From Acinetobacter calcoaceticus (GTDB taxonomy: Bacteria > Pseudomonadota > Gammaproteobacteria > Pseudomonadales > Moraxellaceae): DNA of 64,000 nt. Both the position numbers and the translations under genes were made by a program. The notes beneath the pieces were generated by a model, which saw nothing but the letters and a program-made list of their open reading frames with translations, was not told the origin of the DNA and did no database searches. Below, one piece after another: positions 9,767 to 18,405 of this stretch; the stretch's first letter is position 1, and each line of letters starts with the position of its first letter. Location of the stretch: assembly GCF_900520355.1 (NCBI RefSeq), contig NZ_LS999521.1:3162001-3226000 (forward strand), written 5' to 3'.

Positions 9767-10732
9767 ATGAAAAAGAAATTATTTTTCAGCACTATTGGCC
9801 TCACAATCTTGATTGGTGCGGGTCTATTTATCGATCGAGATACTAATCCATTGAGTCATTATACATCTGATACAGGCAAGCTAAAATTTAAAAGAGCTTA
9901 CGATCGAGCAATGGCGAACTTGCCCACGCCCAAAAAAACACTTGACCTAAAGACATCATATGGCACGGTTCGAGTTTATTATTTTGATAGTGGCAAGAAT
10001 ACAAAAGAACCCTTTGTACTACTACCGGGCCGATCAGCATCTACACCCATGTGGAGCCCAAACCTTGCGGGTTTATTAAAGAGTCGTTCAGTCTATACCG
10101 TCGACTTAATCAATGAAGCCGGAATGAGTAAGCAAACTAAAGCGATTACCAACGCTGAAGATCAAGCAAAATGGCTAGATGAAGCACTGACTCAATTGCC
10201 TGAGAGTAAGCTTCATCTTATAGGTGTATCTATTGGCGGTTGGACAGCAACTAACTATGTCGTGCACTTTCCCAATAAGGTAGCAAGTCTTAGTCTTATC
10301 GATCCTGTATTTGTATTTGATAATATTCCGCTGACCACAATCCTCATCTCAATTCCAGCATCAATTACTGTGATTCCAACACCTATACGCAATTATATGC
10401 TGAGCTATATTTCAGGAGGAGCCACGGTCAAAGCAGATGACCCCGTCGCGCAGCTCATTGAAACAGGGATGCATACGTTCTCAGTCAAGACACCAACACC
10501 AACACGGATTAGTAAAGAACAATTAAAACGTATCGATATCCCCGTCTTTGCTTTGATGGCAGGTCGCAGTGTTATGAATGACTCTGAAACTGCCGTTTCC
10601 AATGCGCAAGAGAGCCTAAAGAAAGGTACTGTAGATATGATTAAAGATGCTTCACATGCAATCAACGGAGAGTATGCTGATGAAGTAAATACCAAGATCA
10701 TTCACTTTGTAGATACCGTAGCACCTATGTAA
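9767..10732 (+). CDS. Membrane-anchored or secreted alpha/beta hydrolase
   Basis: 321 residues with an N-terminal hydrophobic helix (about 5-21) after a MKKK start, either a signal peptide or an anchor. The alpha/beta-hydrolase core shows the nucleophile elbow GVSIGG with Ser155 and a C-terminal His297 (DASHAINGEY). The acid residue is probably Asp268-272 region or Asp179 and is not settled by eye. It is probably an esterase or lipase-like enzyme with unknown substrate. A divergent TetR remnant suggests it was once controlled by that regulator. AGGA lies about 13 bases before the ATG. Confidence 0.85.
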   Translation: MKKKLFFSTIGLTILIGAGLFIDRDTNPLSHYTSDTGKLKFKRAYDRAMANLPTPKKTLDLKTSYGTVRVYYFDSGKNTKEPFVLLPGRSASTPMWSPNLAGLLKSRSVYTVDLINEAGMSKQTKAITNAEDQAKWLDEALTQLPESKLHLIGVSIGGWTATNYVVHFPNKVASLSLIDPVFVFDNIPLTTILISIPASITVIPTPIRNYMLSYISGGATVKADDPVAQLIETGMHTFSVKTPTPTRISKEQLKRIDIPVFALMAGRSVMNDSETAVSNAQESLKKGTVDMIKDASHAINGEYADEVNTKIIHFVDTVAPM

Positions 10733-10749
10733 TATCTTGCCTCTCATAA

Positions 10750-10986
10750 ACAAAGATTACTCAATTGAGGAAGTACCCAACTGTAAAAATTCGCTGGTAT
10801 GACGTTGAGACGTTTAGTACTAAAGCGAGTGATATTGCTGTGTTTGAGACGACATCTCTGCAAGATTATTATTTTGTGATTGATGCGATTCGAGACTCTG
10901 AGTTTTGCACAGTGCCCTACTTTGAGTTTGTAGAGATTATTCCAGCCATTGAGGATGGGTATGTGGAGTATGAAAGTTCTTTATAG
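10750..10986 (+). pseudogene. Orphan fragment of an unrecognised protein
   Basis: Open frame after a TAA at 10747-10749, with no ATG; the first usable start is TTG at 10765. It ends in an acidic tail ([15 protein letters not shown]). Composition ([22 protein letters not shown]) looks like real protein, small and acidic as in many immunity proteins. I do not recognise the family. The lack of a start and its position next to an Imm26-like gene suggest a decayed fragment. Confidence 0.4.
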
Positions 10987-11069
10987 AAGTTCCAGACGAC
11001 CTAATTTTTTCGCACGACCAGTAGATAATCTAGTCATAAGCATAATAGAGAGGGATATAACATTAACTT

Positions 11070-11576
11070 TTACTCAAAATCAGGATATACAAAATCGTAT
11101 TTCCCTGTTTTTATACGTTTTACAATATCATAAGGATTAATAACTACTCCAATTTCTGCTTTACGATTTTCTCCCTCTAATCTCCCTACACGAGTAAAGT
11201 CATTATCATTTATATGCCATACATACCAATTTTCAGATACTTTAATCTTCTCTGCACCAACTTGTGCTCCATAGTCATTCGTATCCCGAAAAAGAATATT
11301 AAAAAGATCACCAATTTCACTGGTATTTCCAACTTTTTCCCATAAGTTCATTTTTAGTCCAAGCTTAGTCACGCAATGAGCATAAAACTCTACTTCACCA
11401 TTTACGATTTCCAATAAATCAATATCAGTTTCCAATGGGTATATTTTTTTAAAGACCCTAATCACATCACTATTTAGTTGAGTTAAATCAAAAGCAATCA
11501 ATTGAAAATATTTTTTCTTATCATTGTCTACTTTAACAACAAAAATATCACCGATCTTGGTGTTTTTTCTTATCAT
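11070..11576 (-). CDS. Imm26-like immunity protein candidate
   Basis: 168 residues from the ATG at 11576; an in-frame TTG at 11588 is less likely. The opening KIGDIFVVKVDNDKKKYFQL fits the pattern of Imm26-type immunity proteins, which begin with a GD-F-V-P/K-strand motif. No signal peptide or membrane segment is visible. No toxin gene is adjacent, so it would be an orphan immunity gene, as left behind by turnover of contact-dependent or type VI toxin modules. The family call is from a short motif only. Confidence 0.45.
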   Translation of the reverse strand: MIRKNTKIGDIFVVKVDNDKKKYFQLIAFDLTQLNSDVIRVFKKIYPLETDIDLLEIVNGEVEFYAHCVTKLGLKMNLWEKVGNTSEIGDLFNILFRDTNDYGAQVGAEKIKVSENWYVWHINDNDFTRVGRLEGENRKAEIGVVINPYDIVKRIKTGKYDFVYPDFE

Positions 11577-11704
11577 TTTCGATTCCAAACTTTTCCCAAT
11601 ATTTCGGGCTAATTGATTTTCTACTTCAGTAGTATACTGCCACTTTGTCCAAGACTAAACTGATTAATTAAGCTCCTCCCCACTTGAGCTAATCAGGCAA
11701 CTCC

Positions 11705-12181
11705 TCATAAAAAATTCAATTTCAATCTTTTAGCCTCCGCTTCATCCCCATACCACCACACAGGTATATCCTTGATCTTGGCTGACATTTCCTCATTTAC
11801 TCCCTGATCTTTATCTAATAAAGGATCGTCTCCATTTTGGTACCTTGGCGTAACTATATTATTTATAAATAAATCATAAGTTTGTTGATGGCAGTTCGGA
11901 CAACAGGGTAAAGATTGTAAAAAGCGTTTTAGGTTATTTTGATAATACTCTCTATAAAGTGGACCGCTATCTGGGATATCTGTAGCATCCTCATTTAAAA
12001 TAGGATCATTACGTCCAGTGATCCATACAATCGTATGGCAATTTGCGCATTGTCCACCCATCGCTTCTGAAGAATGGTAATGAGCAGGTGGAATAAATAA
12101 TATTCCTTTGTGCTCGAATCCCTTTTGATACCATGCCCCTATATTTAACTGACTTGCTGCGACTTGGCATAAAGTTCTCAT
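11705..12181 (-). CDS. Zinc-ribbon-like hypothetical protein
   Basis: 158 residues with two Cys pairs, CANC (about 45-48) and CCPNCH (about 92-97), which could form a zinc knuckle. A strong AAGGAG precedes the ATG. It follows the TetR gene by 35 bp on the same strand and may be co-transcribed with it. I do not recognise the family and assign no function. Confidence 0.7.
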   Translation of the reverse strand: MRTLCQVAASQLNIGAWYQKGFEHKGILFIPPAHYHSSEAMGGQCANCHTIVWITGRNDPILNEDATDIPDSGPLYREYYQNNLKRFLQSLPCCPNCHQQTYDLFINNIVTPRYQNGDDPLLDKDQGVNEEMSAKIKDIPVWWYGDEAEAKRLKLNFL

Positions 12182-12216
12182 TATTTTCTCCTTTTTAGAA
12201 TGGATTTATTTAGTAA

Positions 12217-12786
12217 CTATTTAATCTTAACAGTATTACCCCTCCCCCAAAACCTTTCCAATACCATATCCCTTTCTTCCACACTATATGAACTCAACAC
12301 TTTTAGCATCAAGCCATCAATTAGGTTTAAAACCATGTTTGCATCGGGTTTGAGTGTGTTGTTTTCCAGACTAAAGACCAGATCAAAAAGCTCTCGTAGT
12401 AGCCATTTTCGATATTCAACGGCCATGCGGTAAGCCGTTGGATAAAGCAGTTTTATTTCAAAAATAGCCTTAAACAAAAGGTGGTAAAGGCTATTTACAT
12501 CGACATGTAAACGGACAATTTCTTTGAGTTTATCGGTTTGGCTTGCGTAACGGTGTGAATAGACAATTGCCAGTACTTCTTCTTTCAGTCGGCTTTTTTG
12601 AAAACTTATACACGTTTCTATGAGCTTCTCTTTGGAGTGAAAGTAGTTATAAAGCGTAGCTTTCGGAATTTTAGTTTCTTTGGCAATTAGGTCTACTCCT
12701 GCATTATGGAATCCATGCGTCGTAAAAAGTTGGATGGCGGTTTGAACAACCTGTAATTTTTTGGAAGATATTTCTAAAGTTGGCAT
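12217..12786 (-). CDS. TetR/AcrR-family transcriptional regulator
   Basis: 189 residues. Residues about 9-56 form the TetR helix-turn-helix (VQTAIQLFTTHGFHNAGVD, then IPKATLYNYFHSKEKL). The C-terminal part is a helical ligand-binding domain of unknown specificity. The zinc-ribbon gene lies 35 bp downstream on the same strand. The region upstream is a 650-bp gene-poor stretch with a phage-like RNA element, so the natural target is not obvious; autoregulation is likely. Confidence 0.9.
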   Translation of the reverse strand: MPTLEISSKKLQVVQTAIQLFTTHGFHNAGVDLIAKETKIPKATLYNYFHSKEKLIETCISFQKSRLKEEVLAIVYSHRYASQTDKLKEIVRLHVDVNSLYHLLFKAIFEIKLLYPTAYRMAVEYRKWLLRELFDLVFSLENNTLKPDANMVLNLIDGLMLKVLSSYSVEERDMVLERFWGRGNTVKIK

Positions 12787-13050
12787 AGTTTTACCGTTTT
12801 AAATTCTTGTTGTTTCTAAATGAGATAAAAAGCCTGTGCCCTTTCTGGGAGAAAAAAAGGCACAGCAAAGCAGCAAGATGGTGCTTAGCGCATCTCAAGT
12901 TCTATTGTTGATATAAGTTTTTAGTCGTGACGAGCTAAAGCTTTAAAACGTATTTTCAATTAAACAGTTTTAAAGATGAGCTAAACGATATTGGAATAAA
13001 AGGCTTGGCAATGGCTGCCAATAAAATAGAAATGTTGCGCATGAGCGACT

Positions 13051-13243
13051 CCTTAGGTAAAAGAAGTCCTACCGCATTACTGTCAAATAATGGTGGTAGA
13101 ACGAAAGAGGGTTGACAGACTGAACCTAAGAATCAGCACACCCGAGGGTGTCCCCCTTCCGTCCTACCGCAACAAAAAGGGGGACGAACGAGTCTACATT
13201 AAAAAAACAAATTTTTTCAATGTCTTAGGTTCTGGCCTGTCAA
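13051..13243 (+). ncRNA. Structured segment resembling phage C4/CI antisense RNA with target sites
   Basis: TTGACAG (13112-13118) and ACCTAAGA (13124-13131) are complementary to TCTTAGGTTC and CTGTCAA at 13223-13243. The same complements recur upstream as CTTAGGT (13052) and CTGTCAA (13080). Between the arms lie an ACACC/GGTGT hairpin (13138-13151) and a GTCCCCCTT/AAGGGGGAC hairpin (13150-13185). GTCCTACCGCA occurs twice (13066 and 13161). One antisense core with complementary sites on both sides is the layout of C4 of phage P1 and CI of satellite P4. No prophage genes surround it. The GTG-initiated ORF across it (13090-13359) is not convincing, and a 34-residue ATG ORF at 13011-13115 could be a leader peptide. 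Confidence 0.5.
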
Positions 13244-13404
13244 AGCCAACTGGCAATGTAGGCCAGCAGGCAAAGGATAATCCGAGAGTTGGTAGGTGTC
13301 AATGTAGCTTTTATGACAAGTATTTAAATTTATTATTATTTTTCATTAGATTAACTTAATTATTATTTTAGATATTATATTTAATTGTATTTTTAAAGTT
13401 AGAG

Positions 13405-13423
13405 AGAAGCGATCCGTGCTTCT
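13405..13423 (-). terminator. Possible terminator of the mes operon
   Basis: Stem AGAAGC/GCTTCT with a 7-base loop, 50 bp after the flavin reductase stop. There is no strong U-run on the minus strand, so it is tentative. Confidence 0.35.
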
Positions 13424-13473
13424 TGATTTCTTATTTAAGCTTTTAATATGAGAGTACAAAGCGGAAAGTTAGT

Positions 13474-13965
13474 TTAGACAATCTCAGTCTGCCCCACTTG
13501 GTGATAAGCACGATTAAAATAAACCAAACTTTGGTCATGCTGGCTTTGTTTAATCGCAACAATCGGACAAATAAGAATAGTATGCGTGCCGACTTGTTGA
13601 ATTTGATCAATCTCGCAATCGAAACTGACCAAAGCATCATCTAACACAGGTGAACCTGTTTCTAACTCAATCCATTCGCCATGTTTAAAGCGTTCTTCTG
13701 GTGTGAGCTTAGATGAAAATGCTTTTGAAATATGTTCGTGGTGTGCGCCTAAAACATTCACAGTTAAGATTTTGTTATCTAGGAAATGTGCATGTGAACT
13801 CGCAGATTGGTTCATACACACCAATAATGTCGGTGGTGTGTCAGTCACACTACAAACAGCAGAGGCAGTAAATCCAAAACGACCAGACATGCCTGCCGTA
13901 GTCACAACACTAACCGCACTTGTGAGTAAAGACATTGCATTTCTAAAGTCTGTTGCTTGAACCAT
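13474..13965 (-). CDS. Flavin reductase (RutF/HpaC-like)
   Basis: 163 residues from the ATG at 13965, which has AGGAA 11 bases upstream. A longer frame to 14118 exists, but its first 51 residues are not family-like and it fills the gap to mesD. The FMN-binding flavin reductase-like fold is shown by FRNAMSLLTSAVSVVTTAG, FTASAVCSVTDTPPTLLVC and HAHFLDNKILTVNVL. The enzyme would use NAD(P)H to reduce flavin. Location after mesX-mesD suggests it supplies reduced flavin to that oxygen-dependent reaction; this is inference. Confidence 0.88.
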   Translation of the reverse strand: MVQATDFRNAMSLLTSAVSVVTTAGMSGRFGFTASAVCSVTDTPPTLLVCMNQSASSHAHFLDNKILTVNVLGAHHEHISKAFSSKLTPEERFKHGEWIELETGSPVLDDALVSFDCEIDQIQQVGTHTILICPIVAIKQSQHDQSLVYFNRAYHQVGQTEIV

Positions 13966-14152
13966 GACATTATTCCTAAATTGAATCGTACCTTGTCCTG
14001 AGTGTTTGCTATACCGCCCAACTCCATCAGGAAGGTACTTAATCAACATACGTCCTGAGTAGAACGACATGTAGTAAGTAAAATGAGGGTTACTTGTTTG
14101 ATTATCAACTGCCATCAAAAAAGTAACCCTTTATACCACTTATTGGTAAATA

Positions 14153-15193
14153 TTAAGCAGTAAGATCAAAACCAGTAAGTTCTCTGCGAACAATTTCTGC
14201 ACCAGCACTTAAAGCATTTAACTTGCCACGTGCAACTTCACGAGAAAGAGGTGCCATACCGCAGTTTGTGCAAGGGTAAAGCTTATCTGCATCTACAAAC
14301 TGAAGTGCTTTACGTAGTGTGTTAGCCACTTCTTCTGGTGTTTCAATCTGGTTAGATGCAACATCAATCGCGCCGACCATGACTTTTTTACCGCGAATGA
14401 GTTCAAGTAAATCGATAGGCACATGTGAGTTGTGACATTCTAACGAGATGATATCGATGTTAGATTTTTGCAGTTTCGGGAAAGCTTCTTCGTATTGGCG
14501 CCATTCCGAACCTAGAGTCTTTTTCCAGTCGGTGTTGGCTTTAATGCCGTAACCGTAGCAAATGTGGACCGCAGTTTCACATTTTAGACCTTCAATTGCA
14601 CGCTCTAAAGTCGCAACGCCCCAGTCATTTACTTCGTCAAAGAATACGTTAAATGCAGGTTCGTCAAACTGAATGATGTCTACACCAGCAGCTTCTAACT
14701 CACGCGCTTCTTGGTTCAAAATTTTAGCAAATTCCCAAGCAAGTTTTTCACGGCTCTTGTAGTGACCATCGTAAAGCGTATCAATCATGGTCATTGGGCC
14801 AGGTAACGCCCACTTAATGGGTTGATCAGTTTGTTGACGTAAGAACTTAGCATCTTCAACAAACACAGGTTTTTGACGAGAAACAGCACCCACAACAGAC
14901 GGCACGCTTGCATCGTAACGGTCACGAATTCGAACTGTTTCGCGTTTCTCAAAATCTACGCCATTTAAGTGTTCAATAAACGTGGTCACAAAGTGTTGGC
15001 GGGTTTGTTCTCCATCGCTGACAATATCAATGCCAGCAAGTTGTTGTTCGTGCAACGCCAAACGTAACGCGTCTTTTTTACCTTCAATCAGGCCTTCGTT
15101 TTCGAGTTTCCAAGGCGACCAAAGCTTTTCAGGTTCTGCAAGCCAAGATGGTTTTGGTAAGCTGCCAGCAGTTGAAGTCGGTAATAATTTCAT
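14153..15193 (-). CDS. mesD: Folate-independent methionine synthase MesD
   Basis: 346 residues covering only the C-terminal catalytic domain of cobalamin-independent methionine synthase (MetE); the N-terminal folate domain is absent. Zinc-binding residues are visible: His210 and Cys212 (HICYGYG), and Cys308/Cys311 (YPCTNCGMAPLSR). The homocysteine-site motif IQFDEPAF is at 174-181. Published work on Acinetobacter baylyi showed that MesD makes methionine without methyl-folate and needs oxygen and MesX. The gene stands 21 bp after mesX on the same strand, followed by a flavin reductase, the same order as in other Acinetobacter. The methyl donor is not deducible from sequence. Confidence 0.92.
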   Translation of the reverse strand: MKLLPTSTAGSLPKPSWLAEPEKLWSPWKLENEGLIEGKKDALRLALHEQQLAGIDIVSDGEQTRQHFVTTFIEHLNGVDFEKRETVRIRDRYDASVPSVVGAVSRQKPVFVEDAKFLRQQTDQPIKWALPGPMTMIDTLYDGHYKSREKLAWEFAKILNQEARELEAAGVDIIQFDEPAFNVFFDEVNDWGVATLERAIEGLKCETAVHICYGYGIKANTDWKKTLGSEWRQYEEAFPKLQKSNIDIISLECHNSHVPIDLLELIRGKKVMVGAIDVASNQIETPEEVANTLRKALQFVDADKLYPCTNCGMAPLSREVARGKLNALSAGAEIVRRELTGFDLTA

Positions 15194-15214
15194 GATAAAT
15201 GACCTATATGTTGA

Positions 15215-16201
15215 TTAATTAGGAGCGTATTTAGCAGACCACTGCTCAAGAATCGCTTGGTATGGTTTGATAAATTGCTCTTCAACAAACTTCCCCTGCT
15301 CAATAGCCAGACGGCTACGTTCTTCTCGGTCATACACAATTCGAGTAAGTGAGTAATCTTCATTCTTCAAACTTGGCTGATAAGATTTCCCAGCAACTGA
15401 ATTTGCATTGTAAATTTCAGGGCGGTAAATCTTTTGGAACGTTTCCATCGTGCTGATGGTGCTGATCAACTCAAGGTTGGTGTAATCACTTAACAAATCA
15501 CCTGTAAAATAGAACGCTAAAGGCGCAACGCTATTTTTCGGCATGAAATAGCGAACTTTTAAGCCCATTTTTTGGAAATATTCATCAGTTAATGAATAGT
15601 CTTCTTGCTTATATTCAACACCCAAAACAGGGTGTTCATTTTCAGTACGGTGATATTCTTTAGTTGTTGAAACACTGAGGCAAATCACTGGCGCTTTTTT
15701 AAAGTTGGCTCTGTAAGTCTCAGAGTTAATAAAGCTCTTAAACAAGTTACCGTGCAATTCGCCAAATTTCTCTGGTGTACTAAAAGTAGACTGATTTTTA
15801 TTGTGGTCTAACAAGAGCACACTAAAGTCATAGTCACGTACATAAGATGAGAAGTTGTTGCCTACAATGCCTTCAATGCGTTCATTGGTCTTTTTATCAA
15901 CAATATTGGTTTTCAATATTTCGATTAAAGGAAGCCCGCTTGTACGATTTTCAGCTTCAATATTCATTTCAACTGAAATGATTTCAAGTTCAACGCCATA
16001 GCGGTCGCCTTTCGGGTTGTCCCAATGAGCTAAGGCATTGAAACGATTGTCGATCATCCGTAATGTGTTACGCAAATTCTCTTCGCGGCTCATCCCTCTC
16101 GCCAAGTTAGCAAAATTGGTTGTAATACGCGTATTGTCTGCTGGACGATAGTTCTCATCGAAACAAATACTCTTAATCGTAAATGTAAATTCTTTACTCA
16201 T
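15215..16201 (-). CDS. mesX: MesX, DUF1852 partner of MesD
   Basis: 328 residues of the DUF1852 family, recognised by the opening EFTFTIKSICFDENYRPADN and conserved NFANLARG-SREENLRNTLRMI. There is no signal peptide or membrane helix. In Acinetobacter the protein is required together with MesD for oxygen-dependent, folate-independent methionine synthesis; its chemical role is not settled. It is the first gene of the mesX-mesD-flavin reductase set, and the promoter must lie in the 366-bp gap upstream. Confidence 0.9.
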   Translation of the reverse strand: MSKEFTFTIKSICFDENYRPADNTRITTNFANLARGMSREENLRNTLRMIDNRFNALAHWDNPKGDRYGVELEIISVEMNIEAENRTSGLPLIEILKTNIVDKKTNERIEGIVGNNFSSYVRDYDFSVLLLDHNKNQSTFSTPEKFGELHGNLFKSFINSETYRANFKKAPVICLSVSTTKEYHRTENEHPVLGVEYKQEDYSLTDEYFQKMGLKVRYFMPKNSVAPLAFYFTGDLLSDYTNLELISTISTMETFQKIYRPEIYNANSVAGKSYQPSLKNEDYSLTRIVYDREERSRLAIEQGKFVEEQFIKPYQAILEQWSAKYAPN

Positions 16202-16567
16202 TGTGATCAGTACCCTAATTTCTGAGATAAACCTAAAAAAATTTCGAGCTCCTTTTAAACTTTCCAGCCTTGTCAGATTTGTGCCTTATGGTCTTATCAA
16301 AACTGAATTACTGGAGCGCTTCAGAGCATGAATAGATTTATACCGCAATCACAACATGAATAAAAATGATTTAGTCTCACTCAAAACTGAGTAAAATTCA
16401 TGTTTAGGGTTTAATAAATAAGTATGAAGTTAAATATTTTTCATCTTAGGAAATTTTAGACAGCAAAAATTCAATATACGGCGCTCGCAAATCACCTTTA
16501 TAAATTCAAATATTTATTATTATTTTCAATATTTTAATCAATAAAACCTTAGAGAGAATGGCTAGAC
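16202..16567. promoter_or_regulatory. mesX upstream region with nested inverted repeats
   Basis: No gene is seen in these 366 bp. AACATGAAT (16353-16361) and ATTCATGTT (16396-16404) form a 9-bp inverted repeat that encloses a second ACTCA/TGAGT hairpin. It lies about 150 bp upstream of mesX and could be an operator or a leader RNA fold; no known methionine riboswitch is recognised. Confidence 0.4.
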
Positions 16568-17440
16568 CTAAAGTAATTTGTGCTGACTCTCGCTCATCTC
16601 TGCTTTTAGCCATTCTAAAAATATAATCTTCCGTGGGTCTTCTTCAAAAGCGCTATGAGAAAGTAAAAAATAGGCTGAACCGTCTTGTACAACAGGTGAA
16701 TTTTTTTGCAGTAAATTCCACTCAAGCTCTTTTTCAATCATATAAATTGAGATGACCGTTACACCAAGTCCCGCCAAACAACCTTCTAAACATAGATAAA
16801 AATGTTCAAGCTCAACTTTGGTGTACCCTTTTAAACTTTGCTTTAACTCAGCAATGCGGCTAACGCTTTTGAAAAAATTTGGCCTAGAGGTCGAGATAAG
16901 TATGTCGTTAGTTTCTGATGACTTTGTTGCTTGAATCATTGCGATGTATTCATCGGCAATTTTTTCGCTATAGATATGCTCTCCCCAATCAAAATCATTT
17001 CTGCGAATCGCAATATCAATATTATCTTTTTCAAAGTCGACTACTCCGCCTGCTGTGAGTAACACAACCTCAAAATTATGACCAAGCTTTTTAAATTTTG
17101 ATAACCGCGGTATAAGCCATTTCATGGAAAGAGTCGGCTCACACGACAAGACCAGTTGTTTGTTTTCGGTTTTGGGTTGGCTTAGTTGTATTAAACATTC
17201 ATCGAGTTGACCAAAAACCTGATGGCAACAACTCAATAAAATTTCACCCTGCTCAGTCATCACAAGTGTTTTATTTTTTCGATCGAACAAAGTCGTATTT
17301 AAAGCTTCTTCTAAATTATAAATCTGTTTACTGACTGCACTTTGCGTCACAAATAATTTCTTTGCAGCTAAAGTGACACTGCCATACTTCGCCACAAAAT
17401 AGAAAAATTTTAATGAATTCAGCGATACTCTTTCTATCAT
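16568..17440 (-). CDS. LysR-family transcriptional regulator (GcvA-like)
   Basis: 290 residues. The N-terminal winged helix-turn-helix is clear: LNSLKFFYFVAKYGSVTLAA then FVTQSAVSKQIYNLE. The rest is the periplasmic-binding-like effector domain, with LSCEPTLSMKWLIPRL typical of the GcvA subgroup. It is divergent from a LysE-type exporter starting at 17696, so it probably controls that exporter; control of mesX is possible because both share a strand but the gap makes an operon unlikely. Confidence 0.92.
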   Translation of the reverse strand: MIERVSLNSLKFFYFVAKYGSVTLAAKKLFVTQSAVSKQIYNLEEALNTTLFDRKNKTLVMTEQGEILLSCCHQVFGQLDECLIQLSQPKTENKQLVLSCEPTLSMKWLIPRLSKFKKLGHNFEVVLLTAGGVVDFEKDNIDIAIRRNDFDWGEHIYSEKIADEYIAMIQATKSSETNDILISTSRPNFFKSVSRIAELKQSLKGYTKVELEHFYLCLEGCLAGLGVTVISIYMIEKELEWNLLQKNSPVVQDGSAYFLLSHSAFEEDPRKIIFLEWLKAEMSESQHKLL

Positions 17441-17695
17441 TCCAAAAACTCATATGTGTGTAGTCGTTTTTATCGATTTTTATTTCTAGGTTTCTGTTCA
17501 AAATAAAAATCATCTTTATTAAAACCTATTTTAGACGATGAAAAACATATTGAATATCGATATCTATCTGCACAGCCATATCGATGCGACTTCTTATTCT
17601 GAAAAAATAGCTGCTTTGGGTAATGCTGTCATCTTTTTAAATAAATTCCAAAAAGTACATATTAAGCCCCTCGTTTTCAGTGAGGGTACAAGATA

Positions 17696-18304
17696 ATGGC
17701 AGAGTTTATTGCGGTTATTTTAATTACGATTTTGGCAGTGGTAAGCCCCGGAGCTGACTTCGCGATTGTCACGAAAAATAGTTACCTGTACGGTAGGAAA
17801 ATAGGAGTTTTGACTTCACTGGGAATATCGCTTGGCGTGTTGGTGCATGTGACCTATACACTTGTGGCTGTTGCCTTTGTGATGACCTATACACCGCAAA
17901 TTTTGAATATTGTTAAATATATTGGTGCGATTTACCTGATCTATATTGGCTATAAAACTTTTACTCAAAAACCTGTTTTAGACACCGCTGCATTAAGTTC
18001 TATAGGTACTTTTCAAGCCATAAAATATGGTTTCTTTACTAATGCTTTAAACCCGAAAACCACGCTATTTGTGATTAGTACCTATACTCAAATTGTGAGT
18101 TTAACCACACCTAAAACCGTTCTTTTGGCTTATGGCTTTTTTATGTCATTTGCCCATTTTGTATGGTTTTCACTTGTCGCAGTGCTGTTTTCATCCATGC
18201 TGTTAAGGCAAAAAATATTAGCCAAGCAAGTACTGATTAATAAAGTGATTGGTTCAATTTTATGTGCTTTAGGTATGATTCTGGTTTTTACTCAGTTTCA
18301 ATAG
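17696..18304 (+). CDS. LysE/RhtB-family amino acid exporter
   Basis: 202 residues with about six hydrophobic segments and the family signature SPGADFAIVTKNSYLYGRK near residues 17-36. Members export amino acids or related metabolites across the inner membrane. The substrate cannot be told from sequence. The divergent LysR gene 255 bp away is a probable regulator, in the manner of LysG/LysE and ArgP/ArgO. Confidence 0.9.
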   Translation: MAEFIAVILITILAVVSPGADFAIVTKNSYLYGRKIGVLTSLGISLGVLVHVTYTLVAVAFVMTYTPQILNIVKYIGAIYLIYIGYKTFTQKPVLDTAALSSIGTFQAIKYGFFTNALNPKTTLFVISTYTQIVSLTTPKTVLLAYGFFMSFAHFVWFSLVAVLFSSMLLRQKILAKQVLINKVIGSILCALGMILVFTQFQ

Positions 18305-18405
18305 AGCCACTTCATTTTTAAGAAACTGTACAGTGAATTTAGAGCTGCTGGACTGAATCCTAAATACAGAACTCAGTCCATTCAAGCGAGCTAAGAATCA
18401 ATTTG

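Larger units (their letters stand above)
12787..13473. other. Gene-poor stretch between TetR gene and flavin reductase
   Basis: Apart from the structured RNA-like segment (13051-13243) and a short leader-like ORF starting with ATG at 13011, I see no gene. A short hairpin (AGAAGC/GCTTCT, 13405-13423) may end the minus-strand mes transcript. The local sequence is richer in G+C from 13080 to 13300 than its surroundings, which fits a foreign remnant. Confidence 0.5.

Noticed and set aside
13090..13359. GTG-started 89-residue ORF as a protein gene
   Set aside because: It crosses the paired arms and hairpins of the C4-like segment and has no clear ribosome site; an Ash/Icd-like phage peptide could not be confirmed by eye.
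13966..14118. N-terminal extension of the flavin reductase
   Set aside because: The 51 residues do not fit the family; the ATG at 13965 has AGGAA at good spacing.
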